This document shows positions 9,971 through 18,426 of a stretch of DNA of 64,000 nt, piece after piece. The notes under the pieces were generated by a model that did no database searches, was not told where the DNA came from, and saw only the letters and a program-made list of their open reading frames with translations. How positions within the stretch are numbered: the first letter of the stretch is position 1; each line of letters begins with the position of its first letter. Source of the stretch: Enterobacillus tribolii (GTDB lineage: Bacteria > Pseudomonadota > Gammaproteobacteria > Enterobacterales > Enterobacteriaceae). Made by a program: the position numbers and the translations under genes. The stretch spans positions 295,162 to 359,161 of the forward strand of contig NZ_QRAP01000001.1 in NCBI RefSeq assembly GCF_003363015.1, written 5' to 3'.

Positions 9971-10693
9971 ATGAGCAACGCAACGTCACACTCTCCCGTT
10001 TCCGCTTCCCCGATTTTAGTCGCCCTTGATTATGCCGATAAAAACGCCGCGCTGGCGTTCGCCGACAGCATAAGCCCGCAGGACTGCCGTCTGAAGGTAG
10101 GGAAGGAGATGTTCACCCTGTTCGGGCCGGAGTTCGTGCGTGCGCTGCACGATCGCGGTTTCGAGGTGTTTCTTGACCTGAAGTTCCACGATATTCCCAA
10201 TACAGCGGCACGCGCCGTCGCGGCGGCGGCGGAGCTGGGGGTGTGGATGGTTAACGTTCATGCCAGCGGCGGCGAAAGAATGATGAACGCGGCGCGCGAA
10301 GCGCTGATGTCTTACGGTAAAGATGCGCCGTTGCTGATTGCCGTGACGGTGTTAACCAGCATGGAAAAGGCGGATCTGGAAGGTATCGGCATCATGCAGG
10401 CGCCGGCGGACTATGCTGAACGCCTGGCGCGCCTGACGCACAACTGCGGGCTGGACGGCGTGGTGTGTTCCGCCCAGGAAGCCGTGCGCATTAAGTCTGC
10501 CTGCGGGCCGGCGTTTCGCCTGGTAACGCCGGGGATCCGCCCGGAAGGCAGCGCTGCCGGCGATCAGCGTCGTATTATGACGCCGCGTCAGGCCGTGCAG
10601 GCGGGTGTTGACTATATGGTCATCGGGCGCCCCATCACGCAGTCGCAAAACCCGACGGCCACGCTGCGGGATATACTGAATTCACTGGCATAA
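9971..10693 (+). CDS. pyrF: Orotidine 5'-phosphate decarboxylase
   Basis: Last step of de novo UMP synthesis, decarboxylating OMP in the cytoplasm. The 240-aa TIM-barrel protein shows the catalytic charge network DLKFHDIP (Asp69, Lys71, Asp74) and the phosphate-binding TPGIRP and MVIGRPIT segments near the end. It follows lapB by 84 bp, where a possible -10 TACAAT is seen, and precedes yciH as in E. coli. Confidence 0.96.
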   Translation: MSNATSHSPVSASPILVALDYADKNAALAFADSISPQDCRLKVGKEMFTLFGPEFVRALHDRGFEVFLDLKFHDIPNTAARAVAAAAELGVWMVNVHASGGERMMNAAREALMSYGKDAPLLIAVTVLTSMEKADLEGIGIMQAPADYAERLARLTHNCGLDGVVCSAQEAVRIKSACGPAFRLVTPGIRPEGSAAGDQRRIMTPRQAVQAGVDYMVIGRPITQSQNPTATLRDILNSLA

Positions 10694-10713
10694 CCAACGA
10701 ACGGAAAAGTGCG

Positions 10714-11037
10714 ATGGACGACAATAACCGCCTGGTTTACTCAACGGAAACCGGACGCATCCCTGAAGAAAAAACACCGGTCGCACGTCCCAAAGGGGAC
10801 GGCATCGTACGTATTCAGCGTCAGACCAGCGGCCGTAAAGGTAAGGGCGTGTGCCTGATCAGCGGTCTGGATCTGACGGATGAAGAGACTGCGAAGCTGG
10901 CCGCAGAGCTGAAAAAGAAGTGCGGCTGCGGCGGTGCGGTAAAAGACGGCACAATTGAAATTCAGGGTGATAAGCGAGATTTGCTGAAACAGCTGCTGGA
11001 ACAGAAAGGCTTTAAGGTGAAGCTGGCCGGGGGATGA
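10714..11037 (+). CDS. yciH: SUI1-family translation factor YciH
   Basis: 107-aa protein with the eIF1/SUI1 fold, recognised by the basic loop TSGRKGKGV and the C-terminal KKKCGCGGAVKDGTIEIQGD segment. E. coli YciH can affect start-codon discrimination in vitro; its cellular role is uncertain. It is 20 bp after pyrF and likely co-transcribed. Confidence 0.94.
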   Translation: MDDNNRLVYSTETGRIPEEKTPVARPKGDGIVRIQRQTSGRKGKGVCLISGLDLTDEETAKLAAELKKKCGCGGAVKDGTIEIQGDKRDLLKQLLEQKGFKVKLAGG

Positions 11038-11047
11038 GGCCGTGCGG

Positions 11048-11072
11048 GGAATGGGGCGCATTGCCCCATTCC
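11048..11072 (+). terminator. Hairpin between convergent yciH and osmB
   Basis: Perfect 10-bp stem GGAATGGGGC / GCCCCATTCC with a 5-nt loop GCATT, just after the yciH stop. There is no clear T run on either side, so it may block read-through or stabilise mRNA ends rather than act as a canonical terminator. Confidence 0.55.
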
Positions 11073-11087
11073 GTTCCGGCAGGAGGA

Positions 11088-11306
11088 TTATTTCCCGACC
11101 TGATGACCAATGACGCCCCCGACAGCGGCGCCGCCCAGGGTACCTAATGCGCTGCCGTCGGTTAACACCGCACCACCAACCGCACCAACACCCGCGCCGA
11201 TGGCCGTATTGCGATCGCGTTTCGACCAGTTCGAGCAGGCGCTCAGAGAAGCAACCAGCGTTACCGCCAACACGGCGGCGGAAATTTTCTTCATTGTCGT
11301 ATTCAT
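11088..11306 (-). CDS. osmB: Osmotically inducible lipoprotein B
   Basis: 72-aa outer-membrane lipoprotein, nearly identical in pattern to E. coli OsmB. A signal peptide ends in the lipobox LSAC (Cys24), followed by SNWSKRDRN and a glycine-zipper region (GAGVGAVGGA, LGGAAVGGVIGHQ). OsmB is induced by high osmolarity and in stationary phase. Located convergent to yciH as in E. coli. Confidence 0.96.
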   Translation of the reverse strand: MNTTMKKISAAVLAVTLVASLSACSNWSKRDRNTAIGAGVGAVGGAVLTDGSALGTLGGAAVGGVIGHQVGK

Positions 11307-11663
11307 ATTTTTACTCCTGGTTTGTTACTGTCCGGAGATACATTCCTGCTACTTATTAAGTATAGCGGTTTGAATCATTCCGGATAACAACGCATTAGTT
11401 ACCGGGGAAACTAATAGATCGTTTTTTTAGCATTATATGCTGTGATATCGTCTTACCTACTGGTTGAACAGTATATTTAATTACAAAATACCCAACAGGT
11501 AAATATTCTTAATTTTTGTTGGATTTGTTGATGAATCGTGTGATTTACGTTGCTTAACGCCGAACTCAGCCAATTTCCCCGCCCTTTGCAGCAGGATTTC
11601 CCATACCGCCGAAGAAACGCCTTCAGGACAATATTGCCATCTGTCTACGGGGGAGAACCGACG
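11307..11663. other. Intergenic region between divergent osmB and araD
   Basis: 357 bp without a recognisable gene. It must hold the osmB promoter on the minus strand and the araD promoter on the plus strand. The centre (about 11380-11540) is AT-rich. I see no AraC half-sites clear enough to call and no terminator hairpin. Confidence 0.5.
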
Positions 11664-12359
11664 ATGCTTGACGAACTGAAACAGCAGGTGCTGGAGGCCA
11701 ATCTGGCGCTGCCGCGTCACGGGCTGGTGACATTTACCTGGGGCAACGTAAGCGGTATCGATCGCGCGCGCGGCCTGATGGTGATTAAACCTTCCGGTGT
11801 GGAATATCAGGGAATGACGGCGGAAGATATGGTGGTCGTGGCCATTGAAGACGGGCAGATCGTCGAGGGCAGGCGTAAACCCTCTTCAGACACCGAAACG
11901 CACCGCGTACTGTATCAGACGTTCGGTGATATCGGCGGCATCGTACACACGCATTCCCGGCACGCGACCATCTGGGCGCAGGCTGGCCTGGATATTCCGG
12001 CCTGGGGCACCACGCATGCGGATTATTATTATGGAGATATTCCCTGCACCCGCCTGATGACGGAAGAGGAAATCCGGCAGGATTATGAATGGCAGACCGG
12101 CGTTGTGATCGCCGAAACGTTCAGCCGCCGTGGCATTGATGCCAATCAGATGCCGGCGGTGCTGGTTCATTCCCATGGTCCGTTCGCGTGGGGAAAAGAT
12201 GCCGCTGACGCGGTGCATAATGCGGTGGTGCTGGAGGAGGTCGCCTATATGGGCATTTTCTCGCGCCAGTTGACGCCGGACCTGCCGAGAATGCAGCAAA
12301 CGCTGCTGGACAAGCATTATCTGCGTAAACATGGGGCGAATGCCTATTACGGTCAATAA
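11664..12359 (+). CDS. araD: L-ribulose-5-phosphate 4-epimerase
   Basis: 231-aa class II aldolase/epimerase, the same length as E. coli AraD and very similar along its whole length. It interconverts L-ribulose-5-P and D-xylulose-5-P. Zinc ligands are in HTHSRH and HSHGPF; WGNVSG and PSSDTETH form the phosphate and active-site loops. The ATG at 11664 has GGGGGAG nine bases upstream. An in-frame ATG at 11550 would add 38 unconserved residues. araB and araA are not adjacent, so the gene stands alone. The sgbE and ulaF paralogues catalyse the same reaction, but the sequence looks most like AraD. Confidence 0.9.
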   Translation: MLDELKQQVLEANLALPRHGLVTFTWGNVSGIDRARGLMVIKPSGVEYQGMTAEDMVVVAIEDGQIVEGRRKPSSDTETHRVLYQTFGDIGGIVHTHSRHATIWAQAGLDIPAWGTTHADYYYGDIPCTRLMTEEEIRQDYEWQTGVVIAETFSRRGIDANQMPAVLVHSHGPFAWGKDAADAVHNAVVLEEVAYMGIFSRQLTPDLPRMQQTLLDKHYLRKHGANAYYGQ

Positions 12360-12554
12360 CTCGCCGGACGGCCGCCTGCATCCTGGATGACAGAGAAAAA
12401 GGCGGCCATCACGAATGACAGTTTCTCCTGCCTGATTGTTACTGCCTTGTGACATTTTGCCGTCAAAACCGTTGATGAATGCCATAAAAACGAGACATCG
12501 ATCACACATAAAAATTTTATCAACTTAACCGCATTGCACCCTTTTGATTCGGAA

Positions 12555-12590
12555 TTGACAATGTTACCGATAACAAGTTACCGATAACAT
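12555..12590 (+). promoter_or_regulatory. gntKU promoter with two adjacent GntR operators
   Basis: A -35 hexamer TTGACA (12555-12560) is followed directly by two back-to-back copies of a GntR-type palindrome: ATGTTACCGATAACA (12561-12575) and AGTTACCGATAACAT (12576-12590). GntR repressor sites in E. coli gluconate genes have the same GTTACCGATAAC core. The operators would overlap the -10 region and start site, predicting repression lifted by gluconate. Confidence 0.85.
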
Positions 12591-12622
12591 TTGGCGTAAA
12601 AACAAACGCCGGGAGTCTGGCT

Positions 12623-13159
12623 ATGAGCAATGAGCATCCCTCCAACCGCGTCTATGTCGTAATGGGCGTCTCCGGCAGCGGTAAGTCGGCCGTCGCCGGC
12701 ATGATGGCGCAACGGCTGTCCTGCGGCTTTCTCGACGGTGATTTTCTTCATCCGCGCAGTAATATCCTCAAAATGTCGCAGGGCCATCCCCTGAATGACG
12801 ACGATCGCGCACCCTGGCTGCGCGCCCTGAACGACGCGGCGTTCGCCATGCAGCGAACCCATTCCGTGTCGCTGATCGTTTGCTCCGCGTTGAAAAAACG
12901 CTATCGCGACATGTTGCGCAACGGCAACCGTCATCTGTCGTTCATCTACATGGACGGCGACTACGATCTGATTTCATCGCGGATGCAAGCGCGCAAAGGG
13001 CACTTTTTCAAACCTGAAATGCTGGTTTCCCAGTTTGATGCGCTGGAAGCGCCGGGTGATGACGAACAGGACGTTTTCGCCGTTAACATAACCCAACCGC
13101 TCGACGCCGTCGTTGCCGACGCCCTGCAACACATCAGCCACCACGCGCATCAGGAATAA
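12623..13159 (+). CDS. gntK: Gluconokinase (thermoresistant type)
   Basis: Phosphorylates gluconate to 6-phosphogluconate, feeding the pentose phosphate and Entner-Doudoroff pathways. 178 aa with a P-loop MGVSGSGKS at residues 14-22, the LDGDFLHP substrate motif and CSALKKRYRD. First gene of the gntKU pair, 5 bp ahead of gntU and immediately downstream of two GntR operators. Confidence 0.96.
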   Translation: MSNEHPSNRVYVVMGVSGSGKSAVAGMMAQRLSCGFLDGDFLHPRSNILKMSQGHPLNDDDRAPWLRALNDAAFAMQRTHSVSLIVCSALKKRYRDMLRNGNRHLSFIYMDGDYDLISSRMQARKGHFFKPEMLVSQFDALEAPGDDEQDVFAVNITQPLDAVVADALQHISHHAHQE

Positions 13160-13164
13160 CATTT

Positions 13165-14502
13165 GTGAGTACATTAACGCTTGTCGGAACCGCTATCGGT
13201 TCCGTCCTCCTTCTTTTGTTTTTAGTTATGAAAGCCCGCCTGCACGCCTTTGTCGCCCTGATGCTGGTGTCTATCGGCGCAGGCATTTTTTCCGGCATGC
13301 CGTTAGAAAAAATCACCCAGGCAATGCAGGACGGTATGGGCGGAACGCTCGGCTTTCTGACCATCGTCGTTGCCCTGGGGGCGATGTTCGGCAAAATTCT
13401 GCATGAAACCGGCGCGTTGGATCAGATTGCCACTCAACTGCTGAAAAGCTTCGGCGAGAAGCGGGCGCATTATGCGCTGGGCATCGCCGGCCTGGTGTGT
13501 GCGCTGCCGCTGTTTTTCGATGTGGCGATCGTGCTGCTGATCGGCGTGGTGTTTGCCGTTGCCCGTCGCACCGGCGGTAACGTGGTGAAAATGGCGATCC
13601 CGCTGTTTGCCGGCGTCGCCAGCGCCGCCGCGTTTCTGTTGCCGGGACCGGTGCCGATGCTGCTGGCCGCTCAGATGAACGCGGATTTTGGTTGGATGAT
13701 TGCTATCGGACTGGTGGCTGCCGTGCTGGGCATGCTGCTGGCGGGGCCGCTGTTCGGTAACTTCATCAGCCGCTACGTCAGTTGGCCGATGCCGGAAGAG
13801 GAAAATGCGCCGGTGCTGGATAAAGCGAACATGCCGTCTTTCGGTTTCAGCCTGTTTCTGGTGCTGTGCCCGCTGGTGCTGGTGGGGATGAAAACCGTCG
13901 GCGCACGCCTGTGTACGCCCGGCACTGCGCTGTATGACTGGCTGCAATTTATCGGCCACCCCTTTACCGCGATTCTGCTGGCCTGCCTGATTGTGATTTA
14001 CGGCCTGGCTAAGCCGCGCGGAATGACGAAAGAGCAAATCATGTCGGTATGTTCCGCAGCGATCCAGCCTGCGGGGATTATTCTGCTGATGACCGGTGCG
14101 GGCGGGGTGTTCAAACAGATTCTGGTGGATTCCGGCGTGGGGCCGGCGCTGGGTGATGCGCTGATCGGCGCCGGTCTGCCGATTGCGCTGGCTTGTTTCG
14201 TGCTGTCCGGTGCGGTGCGCGTGATTCAGGGATCGGCAACGGTAGCCTGCCTGACGACGGTAGGGCTGGTGCTGCCGGTAACCTCGCAGCTGGGCCTTAA
14301 CGGCGGGCAGCTTGCCGCGCTGGCGATCTGTATTGCCGGCGGCTCCGTGGTGCTCAGCCACGTCAATGACGCCGGATTCTGGTTGTTCGGTAAATTTACC
14401 GGCGCAAATGAACTGCAAACGCTGAAAACCTGGACGGTGATGGAAACCATTCTGGGTACCGTGGGCGGCATCGTGGGGATGATTGCCTTTACGCTGTTTT
14501 GA
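13165..14502 (+). CDS. gntU: Gluconate transporter GntU (GntP family)
   Basis: 445-aa inner-membrane gluconate:H+ symporter of the GntP family with about 12 hydrophobic segments. Close to E. coli GntU (446 aa), including SGMPLEKI, the GGTLGF loop and the C-terminal HVNDAGFWLFGKF motif, hence the low-affinity type rather than GntT. Start codon is GTG at 13165. Together with gntK it forms a complete gluconate import and activation operon. Confidence 0.94.
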   Translation: MSTLTLVGTAIGSVLLLLFLVMKARLHAFVALMLVSIGAGIFSGMPLEKITQAMQDGMGGTLGFLTIVVALGAMFGKILHETGALDQIATQLLKSFGEKRAHYALGIAGLVCALPLFFDVAIVLLIGVVFAVARRTGGNVVKMAIPLFAGVASAAAFLLPGPVPMLLAAQMNADFGWMIAIGLVAAVLGMLLAGPLFGNFISRYVSWPMPEEENAPVLDKANMPSFGFSLFLVLCPLVLVGMKTVGARLCTPGTALYDWLQFIGHPFTAILLACLIVIYGLAKPRGMTKEQIMSVCSAAIQPAGIILLMTGAGGVFKQILVDSGVGPALGDALIGAGLPIALACFVLSGAVRVIQGSATVACLTTVGLVLPVTSQLGLNGGQLAALAICIAGGSVVLSHVNDAGFWLFGKFTGANELQTLKTWTVMETILGTVGGIVGMIAFTLF

Positions 14503-14711
14503 GTTTTTAGTCAGGATTATCGACGGATTCTGTTTCCATCAGGGCAGGGATGCCTGAAAACGTTAAAACCCGGTTTTGCAAACCATCCCGTAAAAACGGC
14601 GAATAAAACGCGCCAGACCGTGCATTTCCCTCCGCCACTCCGCTATGCTGTACCCGCGCTGAAGCTCATGAATAACTCACCAAAATCGTTTTTTGTGCCA
14701 AGGATGTTGCC

Positions 14712-15503
14712 ATGCTTAAACGTGAGACAACGACTTCTCCCCGATCGCTGCATCCTGAAAAATGTGCGGCTCAACAAACACCATCGCTTTCGCACCAACT
14801 GGCCGCGTTTTTTGAGCACTGGCCGCAACCTCTTATTTTGAACTCAGCGGTGAATCAGCCTGTTGAAATTGATGTCCCGGCATTAGCGCATTTCTTTGAC
14901 AGCCTGAGCCAGCCATTAGACGCGATGAGACAGAATGCGGCTTTCTTTGATCCCTGGGAGGTCATTAAACTGGGGCGTAAAGAGGTGCTGAATACCGCAA
15001 TTCTGGCCTGGATGCTCAATCCTCGCGGAAGCCACGGGTTTGGTGCGCTGGCCCTGATGGCCTTGTTGGGTAACGTGCAAACCAGTAAGGGGGAGGCCTT
15101 TCCTGCGGACCCTGGCCGCTATTGCCATGTGCGGGCCGAAAGTAGCCCGGGCGGAGACAGTGCGCAACGGGTAGACATCGAAATTGATGCTGAAAACGTT
15201 TACTTATTGATCGAAGCAAAAATTGATGCCCCGGAGCAGTACGACCAATTAGCGCGTTATTGCCGGGAGGCTGAAAGCCGGGCGGGGGCGCGACCCTGGA
15301 CGGTTATTTTTTTGACCTCAGATGGCAGGCCGCCTTTGACCGGTGGGGAGTATAGAGTTTCTTGCCTGTCCTGGCAGGTGTTAGCTGAGTTTATTGAACC
15401 AACATTACGCAGGCATTTTCGTCAGCAAAAGGTGCAGTCAGCCACGCGCAGTGCTGCGGAGCTGTCTGTACTGCGGTTTCTCTCACATATACGTCGCTTT
15501 TAA
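14712..15503 (+). CDS. PD-(D/E)XK nuclease superfamily protein
   Basis: 263-aa cytoplasmic protein resembling the Pfam PDDEXK_4 type. The diagnostic block AILAWMLNPRGSHGFG (96-111) is preceded by Glu91. The nuclease core follows as Asp155 (RVDIEID), Glu168-x-Lys170 (LLIEAK) and Gln176 (QYDQL), the usual order of acid, D, ExK and Q. This suggests metal-dependent DNA or RNA cleavage; the target is unknown. AAGGAT lies a few bases before the ATG. The next gene starts 14 bp downstream and is probably co-transcribed. Such nucleases occur in accessory and defence loci, but no helicase, methylase or sensor domain is fused here. Confidence 0.75.
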   Translation: MLKRETTTSPRSLHPEKCAAQQTPSLSHQLAAFFEHWPQPLILNSAVNQPVEIDVPALAHFFDSLSQPLDAMRQNAAFFDPWEVIKLGRKEVLNTAILAWMLNPRGSHGFGALALMALLGNVQTSKGEAFPADPGRYCHVRAESSPGGDSAQRVDIEIDAENVYLLIEAKIDAPEQYDQLARYCREAESRAGARPWTVIFLTSDGRPPLTGGEYRVSCLSWQVLAEFIEPTLRRHFRQQKVQSATRSAAELSVLRFLSHIRRF

Positions 15504-15517
15504 TACGGAAATAAGAT

Positions 15518-16141
15518 ATGCCAATAATCAATGCGGAAGCCCGGGCTGCAGGTGCGCTTATTCTGTCAAAAATGAGAATGTTCAATGAGGCGGTGGTATT
15601 CATGGAACAGACGCTTGGACCGGCTCTCAGTAAAGGTTTTGACATTTGTATCGGGAAGTTTATCAAAGAAAACCAATGGATTGGGAAGGTCGCGATGGAA
15701 AACGACACATGCTGGATTGCCCCCAATCGCTGGAAGAACGATGACGGAGGGAGTCGGGCCTGGTTTGAGATCCACTGGCATGAATCTGGAGAGAAAGATT
15801 ACTGGCTGGCAACATTAACGGGTAATGGGACGGAGTCCGGGGAGTTCGGCTTTTTATTTGATCTCGACAGAAATAGTTTTGGTGGGAAGAGCTTCAATCA
15901 GTATGCCAAAAGTATTAAGAGTGCTGACGTCGAACGATTAGAAAAGCTGGGCTTTAACAGCCTGGGAAAAGGAAAATTTTTCCTTCCTTTGCATCTGGAT
16001 GGTGAACTGCTGGCGCAATGTTGGCAAGAATATGGTGAATTTCCTCACGATGACGACGTATTCGGGCCATTACGGTATGCATTGAACGTATTGGCAGAAT
16101 CTGTACCCATTTTTGATCAGATATTGCAGGATGCGCCATGA
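15518..16141 (+). CDS. Uncharacterised protein paired with PD-(D/E)XK nuclease
   Basis: 207 aa, not recognised. No signal peptide or membrane segment is visible. It is rich in Trp, Phe and acidic residues, with clusters WIAPNRWKNDDGGSRAW (66-82) and YWLATLTGNG (95-104), and a region GEFGFLFDLDRNSFGGKS that looks like beta-strand structure. A start at 15518 has GGAAATAAG upstream. Its 14-bp distance from the nuclease gene, and base composition more AT-rich than the neighbouring housekeeping genes, suggest a two-gene cassette. The protein could be a specificity, inhibitor or sensor partner; that is a guess from position only. Confidence 0.7.
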   Translation: MPIINAEARAAGALILSKMRMFNEAVVFMEQTLGPALSKGFDICIGKFIKENQWIGKVAMENDTCWIAPNRWKNDDGGSRAWFEIHWHESGEKDYWLATLTGNGTESGEFGFLFDLDRNSFGGKSFNQYAKSIKSADVERLEKLGFNSLGKGKFFLPLHLDGELLAQCWQEYGEFPHDDDVFGPLRYALNVLAESVPIFDQILQDAP

Positions 16142-16263
16142 TAACAAGAGCTTACGTATCCGTTTTTCATCGCCGATCACGTTCCCCGCAAACCCGCTTG
16201 GTGCAGCGCAAAGGCTGCGGTAAACTCTCGCCACATCAGATAATTACAGGGAGTTAACCATAA

Positions 16264-16767
16264 ATGGATGTTAAAAAGGCCTTGTTGGTGGCGGGCTGTT
16301 TGTTGTTGTCCGCCTGTGCGGGTAAAAAAGAGGAAGGCTGGGGGCTGGGCTTCGTGCGCGAAGGCATGTTGCAGGCGCAGGTGACGAAGATGCAGATCAT
16401 CACCGACCGTCACGAATTTATCTCGGTTTTCTCTTCGGCCAAAATCGGCCAGGACGGTTCCCGCCGGATTAACGTCTACAACGATGCGCCTTCAGTAATT
16501 ACTTTTTGCTGGCAATCCGGGCAGCAGGCCACGTCTCACGAAACCGTCATGACGCTGACGCCGGAGATCACGCAACAAATACGTAAAATGCAGAGCGGCT
16601 TTTCCGCCAGGCGACCGATGATCCTGGTTTCCCTCGGCTCCGACGGTTTTGCCAAAGCGTGGTTAACCAGCGGTAAGGTTGATCCCGATGCCCGTCTGAT
16701 TTTCCAGGGAACGGCGCAAAAGGACGAGAAGCTCAGTTTCTGCGCCACCTCCGCACCGGAAGCCTAG
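16264..16767 (+). CDS. Putative lipoprotein, function unknown
   Basis: 167 aa with a type II signal peptide ending in the lipobox LSAC (Cys18). The mature part begins with a charged Gly-rich stretch (GKKEEGWG) and has no recognised domain. Cysteines in FCWQSG and LSFCATS could form a disulphide in the periplasm. GGGAG lies about 11 bases before the ATG. It is transcribed in the direction of the following DsbA-family gene, 80 bp away. I do not recognise the family. Confidence 0.75.
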   Translation: MDVKKALLVAGCLLLSACAGKKEEGWGLGFVREGMLQAQVTKMQIITDRHEFISVFSSAKIGQDGSRRINVYNDAPSVITFCWQSGQQATSHETVMTLTPEITQQIRKMQSGFSARRPMILVSLGSDGFAKAWLTSGKVDPDARLIFQGTAQKDEKLSFCATSAPEA

Positions 16768-16847
16768 ATTCGCACCGGGCGTTCGTTCCGGCAGCCGGAC
16801 GGCGTGCCATAATGTTCCTTTAGCGTAAGGTAACTTCAGGAACATTC

Positions 16848-17474
16848 ATGACTCAACACCACGTTATTTATTTGCTCGATCCGCTGTGCGGCTGGTGCTA
16901 CGGCGCCGCGCCGCGCTTAGAACAACTGCGCCGGGAGCCTGGCTTAACCGTCAGCCTGATGCCGACCGGAATGTTCGCCCGCGAGGGCGCGCGTTCAGTA
17001 ACGGCGGACTGGCGTGAACATGTCTGGCACAGCGATCAACGCATTCAGGCGCTGACGGGGCAGCCGTTCAGCGCCGCCTATCACGATAAGGTGGTGGAGC
17101 AGTCAACGCGGTTTGACTCTTTTGCCGCTACGCTGGCGCTGATTGCCGCCCGGCATGACGCCGACCATCAATGGGACGTGCTGCACGTTTTGCAGCGCGG
17201 GCGCTACGTGGATGGCGTGGATAACGGCACCAGCGCCGGCGTTGTCGCCATTCTGGAGCGGGCAGGGTTCGCACAGGAAGCGCAGGAGGTGGCCAAGCCG
17301 GACGAGGCGCTGCTGCGCGAGTATGAAGAGCAGGTGCGCCGGGCGCAGGCGCTGATGGATAAACATCGCCTGCGCGGCGTGCCGACCCTGCTGACGGCTG
17401 GCGGCCCGCTACCGGCGGAACTGCTGTTCGGCGCCGGCTATGCGCAGCTCAGGGCGGCGCTGTTGCAGGATTAA
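16848..17474 (+). CDS. DsbA-family (FrnE-like) thioredoxin-fold protein
   Basis: 208 aa, no signal peptide, so probably cytoplasmic. The thioredoxin-like active site CGWC (Cys14-Cys17) lies at the end of the first strand in IYLLDPLCGWCYGA, and the cis-proline loop is RGVPTLLT. This is the layout of DsbA/FrnE-like oxidoreductases and 2-hydroxychromene isomerase relatives. A thiol-disulphide or glutathione-linked role is likely, substrate unknown. It ends 6 bp from the convergent DedA gene. Confidence 0.85.
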   Translation: MTQHHVIYLLDPLCGWCYGAAPRLEQLRREPGLTVSLMPTGMFAREGARSVTADWREHVWHSDQRIQALTGQPFSAAYHDKVVEQSTRFDSFAATLALIAARHDADHQWDVLHVLQRGRYVDGVDNGTSAGVVAILERAGFAQEAQEVAKPDEALLREYEEQVRRAQALMDKHRLRGVPTLLTAGGPLPAELLFGAGYAQLRAALLQD

Positions 17475-17480
17475 CGCGGG

Positions 17481-18137
17481 TTACGCCTGACGCTTACGCC
17501 GGATAACGACGATGATGGTGCCGACCAAGCCGCTGAACAGCAGCACCATCGGCAGCACCATCAGGACGGTCATCACGTCATCTTCGTGGCGCTTAACGAA
17601 CGGAATGTAGCTGATGGCTAACCCCAGCCCCATTACCACGCACACCCACAGCAGGGCGCTGAGCCAGTTAAAAAACTGGAAGCGGGAGTTTTTCAGCCCG
17701 GATAACCCGGCGATAACCGGCAACAGGGTACGCACGAACGCCAGAAAGCGCCCGGCCAGCAGCGCCATCAGCCCGTGACGGTTAAACAGATGATAGGCAC
17801 GCTGATGGTAGTGGGCCGGAAGCTGGGCCAGCCACCCCTGAACCACCCGGGTATCTCCCAGCCAGCGCCCCTGCATATAGCTCAGCCAACAACCAAGGCT
17901 GCTGGCGATAACCAGAATGCTCAGCGTAGGGAAAAAAGAGAGAACGCCCTTGGCGATTAACGCCCCGGCCAGCAGTAACAGGCTGTCGCCGGGCAGGAAG
18001 GCGGCAGGCAGCAGGCCATTTTCCAGTAACAGCGTGGTGAAAAGTACCCCGTAAATCGCCCATATCATTTTTGGATTATTCAACACACTGAAATCCTGCG
18101 CCCAAAGCGCATGCAGGATCTCTTTTATTACATCCAT
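17481..18137 (-). CDS. DedA-family membrane protein (YqjA/YghB type)
   Basis: 218-aa inner-membrane protein of the DedA family, required in E. coli for membrane homeostasis and drug or pH tolerance and considered lipid-carrier or proton-coupled transporters. Conserved motifs are [16 protein letters not shown], the [12 protein letters not shown] arginine motif and GLSGL. It resembles YqjA and YghB about equally (both near 220 aa), so no symbol is given. The start at 18137 (MDVIKEIL) has AAAGGT upstream; an in-frame start 39 codons earlier gives an unconserved extension. Confidence 0.9.
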   Translation of the reverse strand: MDVIKEILHALWAQDFSVLNNPKMIWAIYGVLFTTLLLENGLLPAAFLPGDSLLLLAGALIAKGVLSFFPTLSILVIASSLGCWLSYMQGRWLGDTRVVQGWLAQLPAHYHQRAYHLFNRHGLMALLAGRFLAFVRTLLPVIAGLSGLKNSRFQFFNWLSALLWVCVVMGLGLAISYIPFVKRHEDDVMTVLMVLPMVLLFSGLVGTIIVVIRRKRQA

Positions 18138-18386
18138 CGGGTTACCTTTCTGCGTACATCTGACAACGACTAAGTGAAGTTTACTACCAAAGTAAGCGGG
18201 CAAATCTGATTGTAAGTCAAGAACGGTACACTGTCCCACCGCCCATATGCCCACCGGCCGGGAAAATCAGGCGAAAGATTCCGAAACTGTGACGGCAACG
18301 GTGAAATGCGATCAAAGCGGGCCCGGAGGGCAATTTTATCATGGCGGGAGCAAGGAGGGATAAATAAACCGGCAACGTGCGGCGTG

Positions 18387-18420
18387 CCGGAGCGCATAAA
18401 TGACGCGCTCCGGACTTTTT
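18387..18420 (+). terminator. Hairpin with T run on the plus strand, downstream of the POT gene
   Basis: Perfect 9-bp stem CCGGAGCGC / GCGCTCCGG with a 9-nt loop, followed by ACTTTTT in the plus direction. The adjacent genes are both on the minus strand, so the T run faces away from the gene it follows. It may work as a stabilising 3' end for the transporter mRNA, or stop plus-strand antisense transcripts. Confidence 0.5.
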
Positions 18421-18426
18421 GTACCG

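Noticed and set aside
12370-12407. Inverted repeat GGCCGCCT / AGGCGGCC after araD as a terminator
   Set aside because: The loop is over 20 nt and there is no T run; too weak to call.
13303-14418. Minus-strand open frame of 371 codons opposite gntU
   Set aside because: Antisense shadow, rich in His, Gln and Arg; gntU on the other strand is certain.
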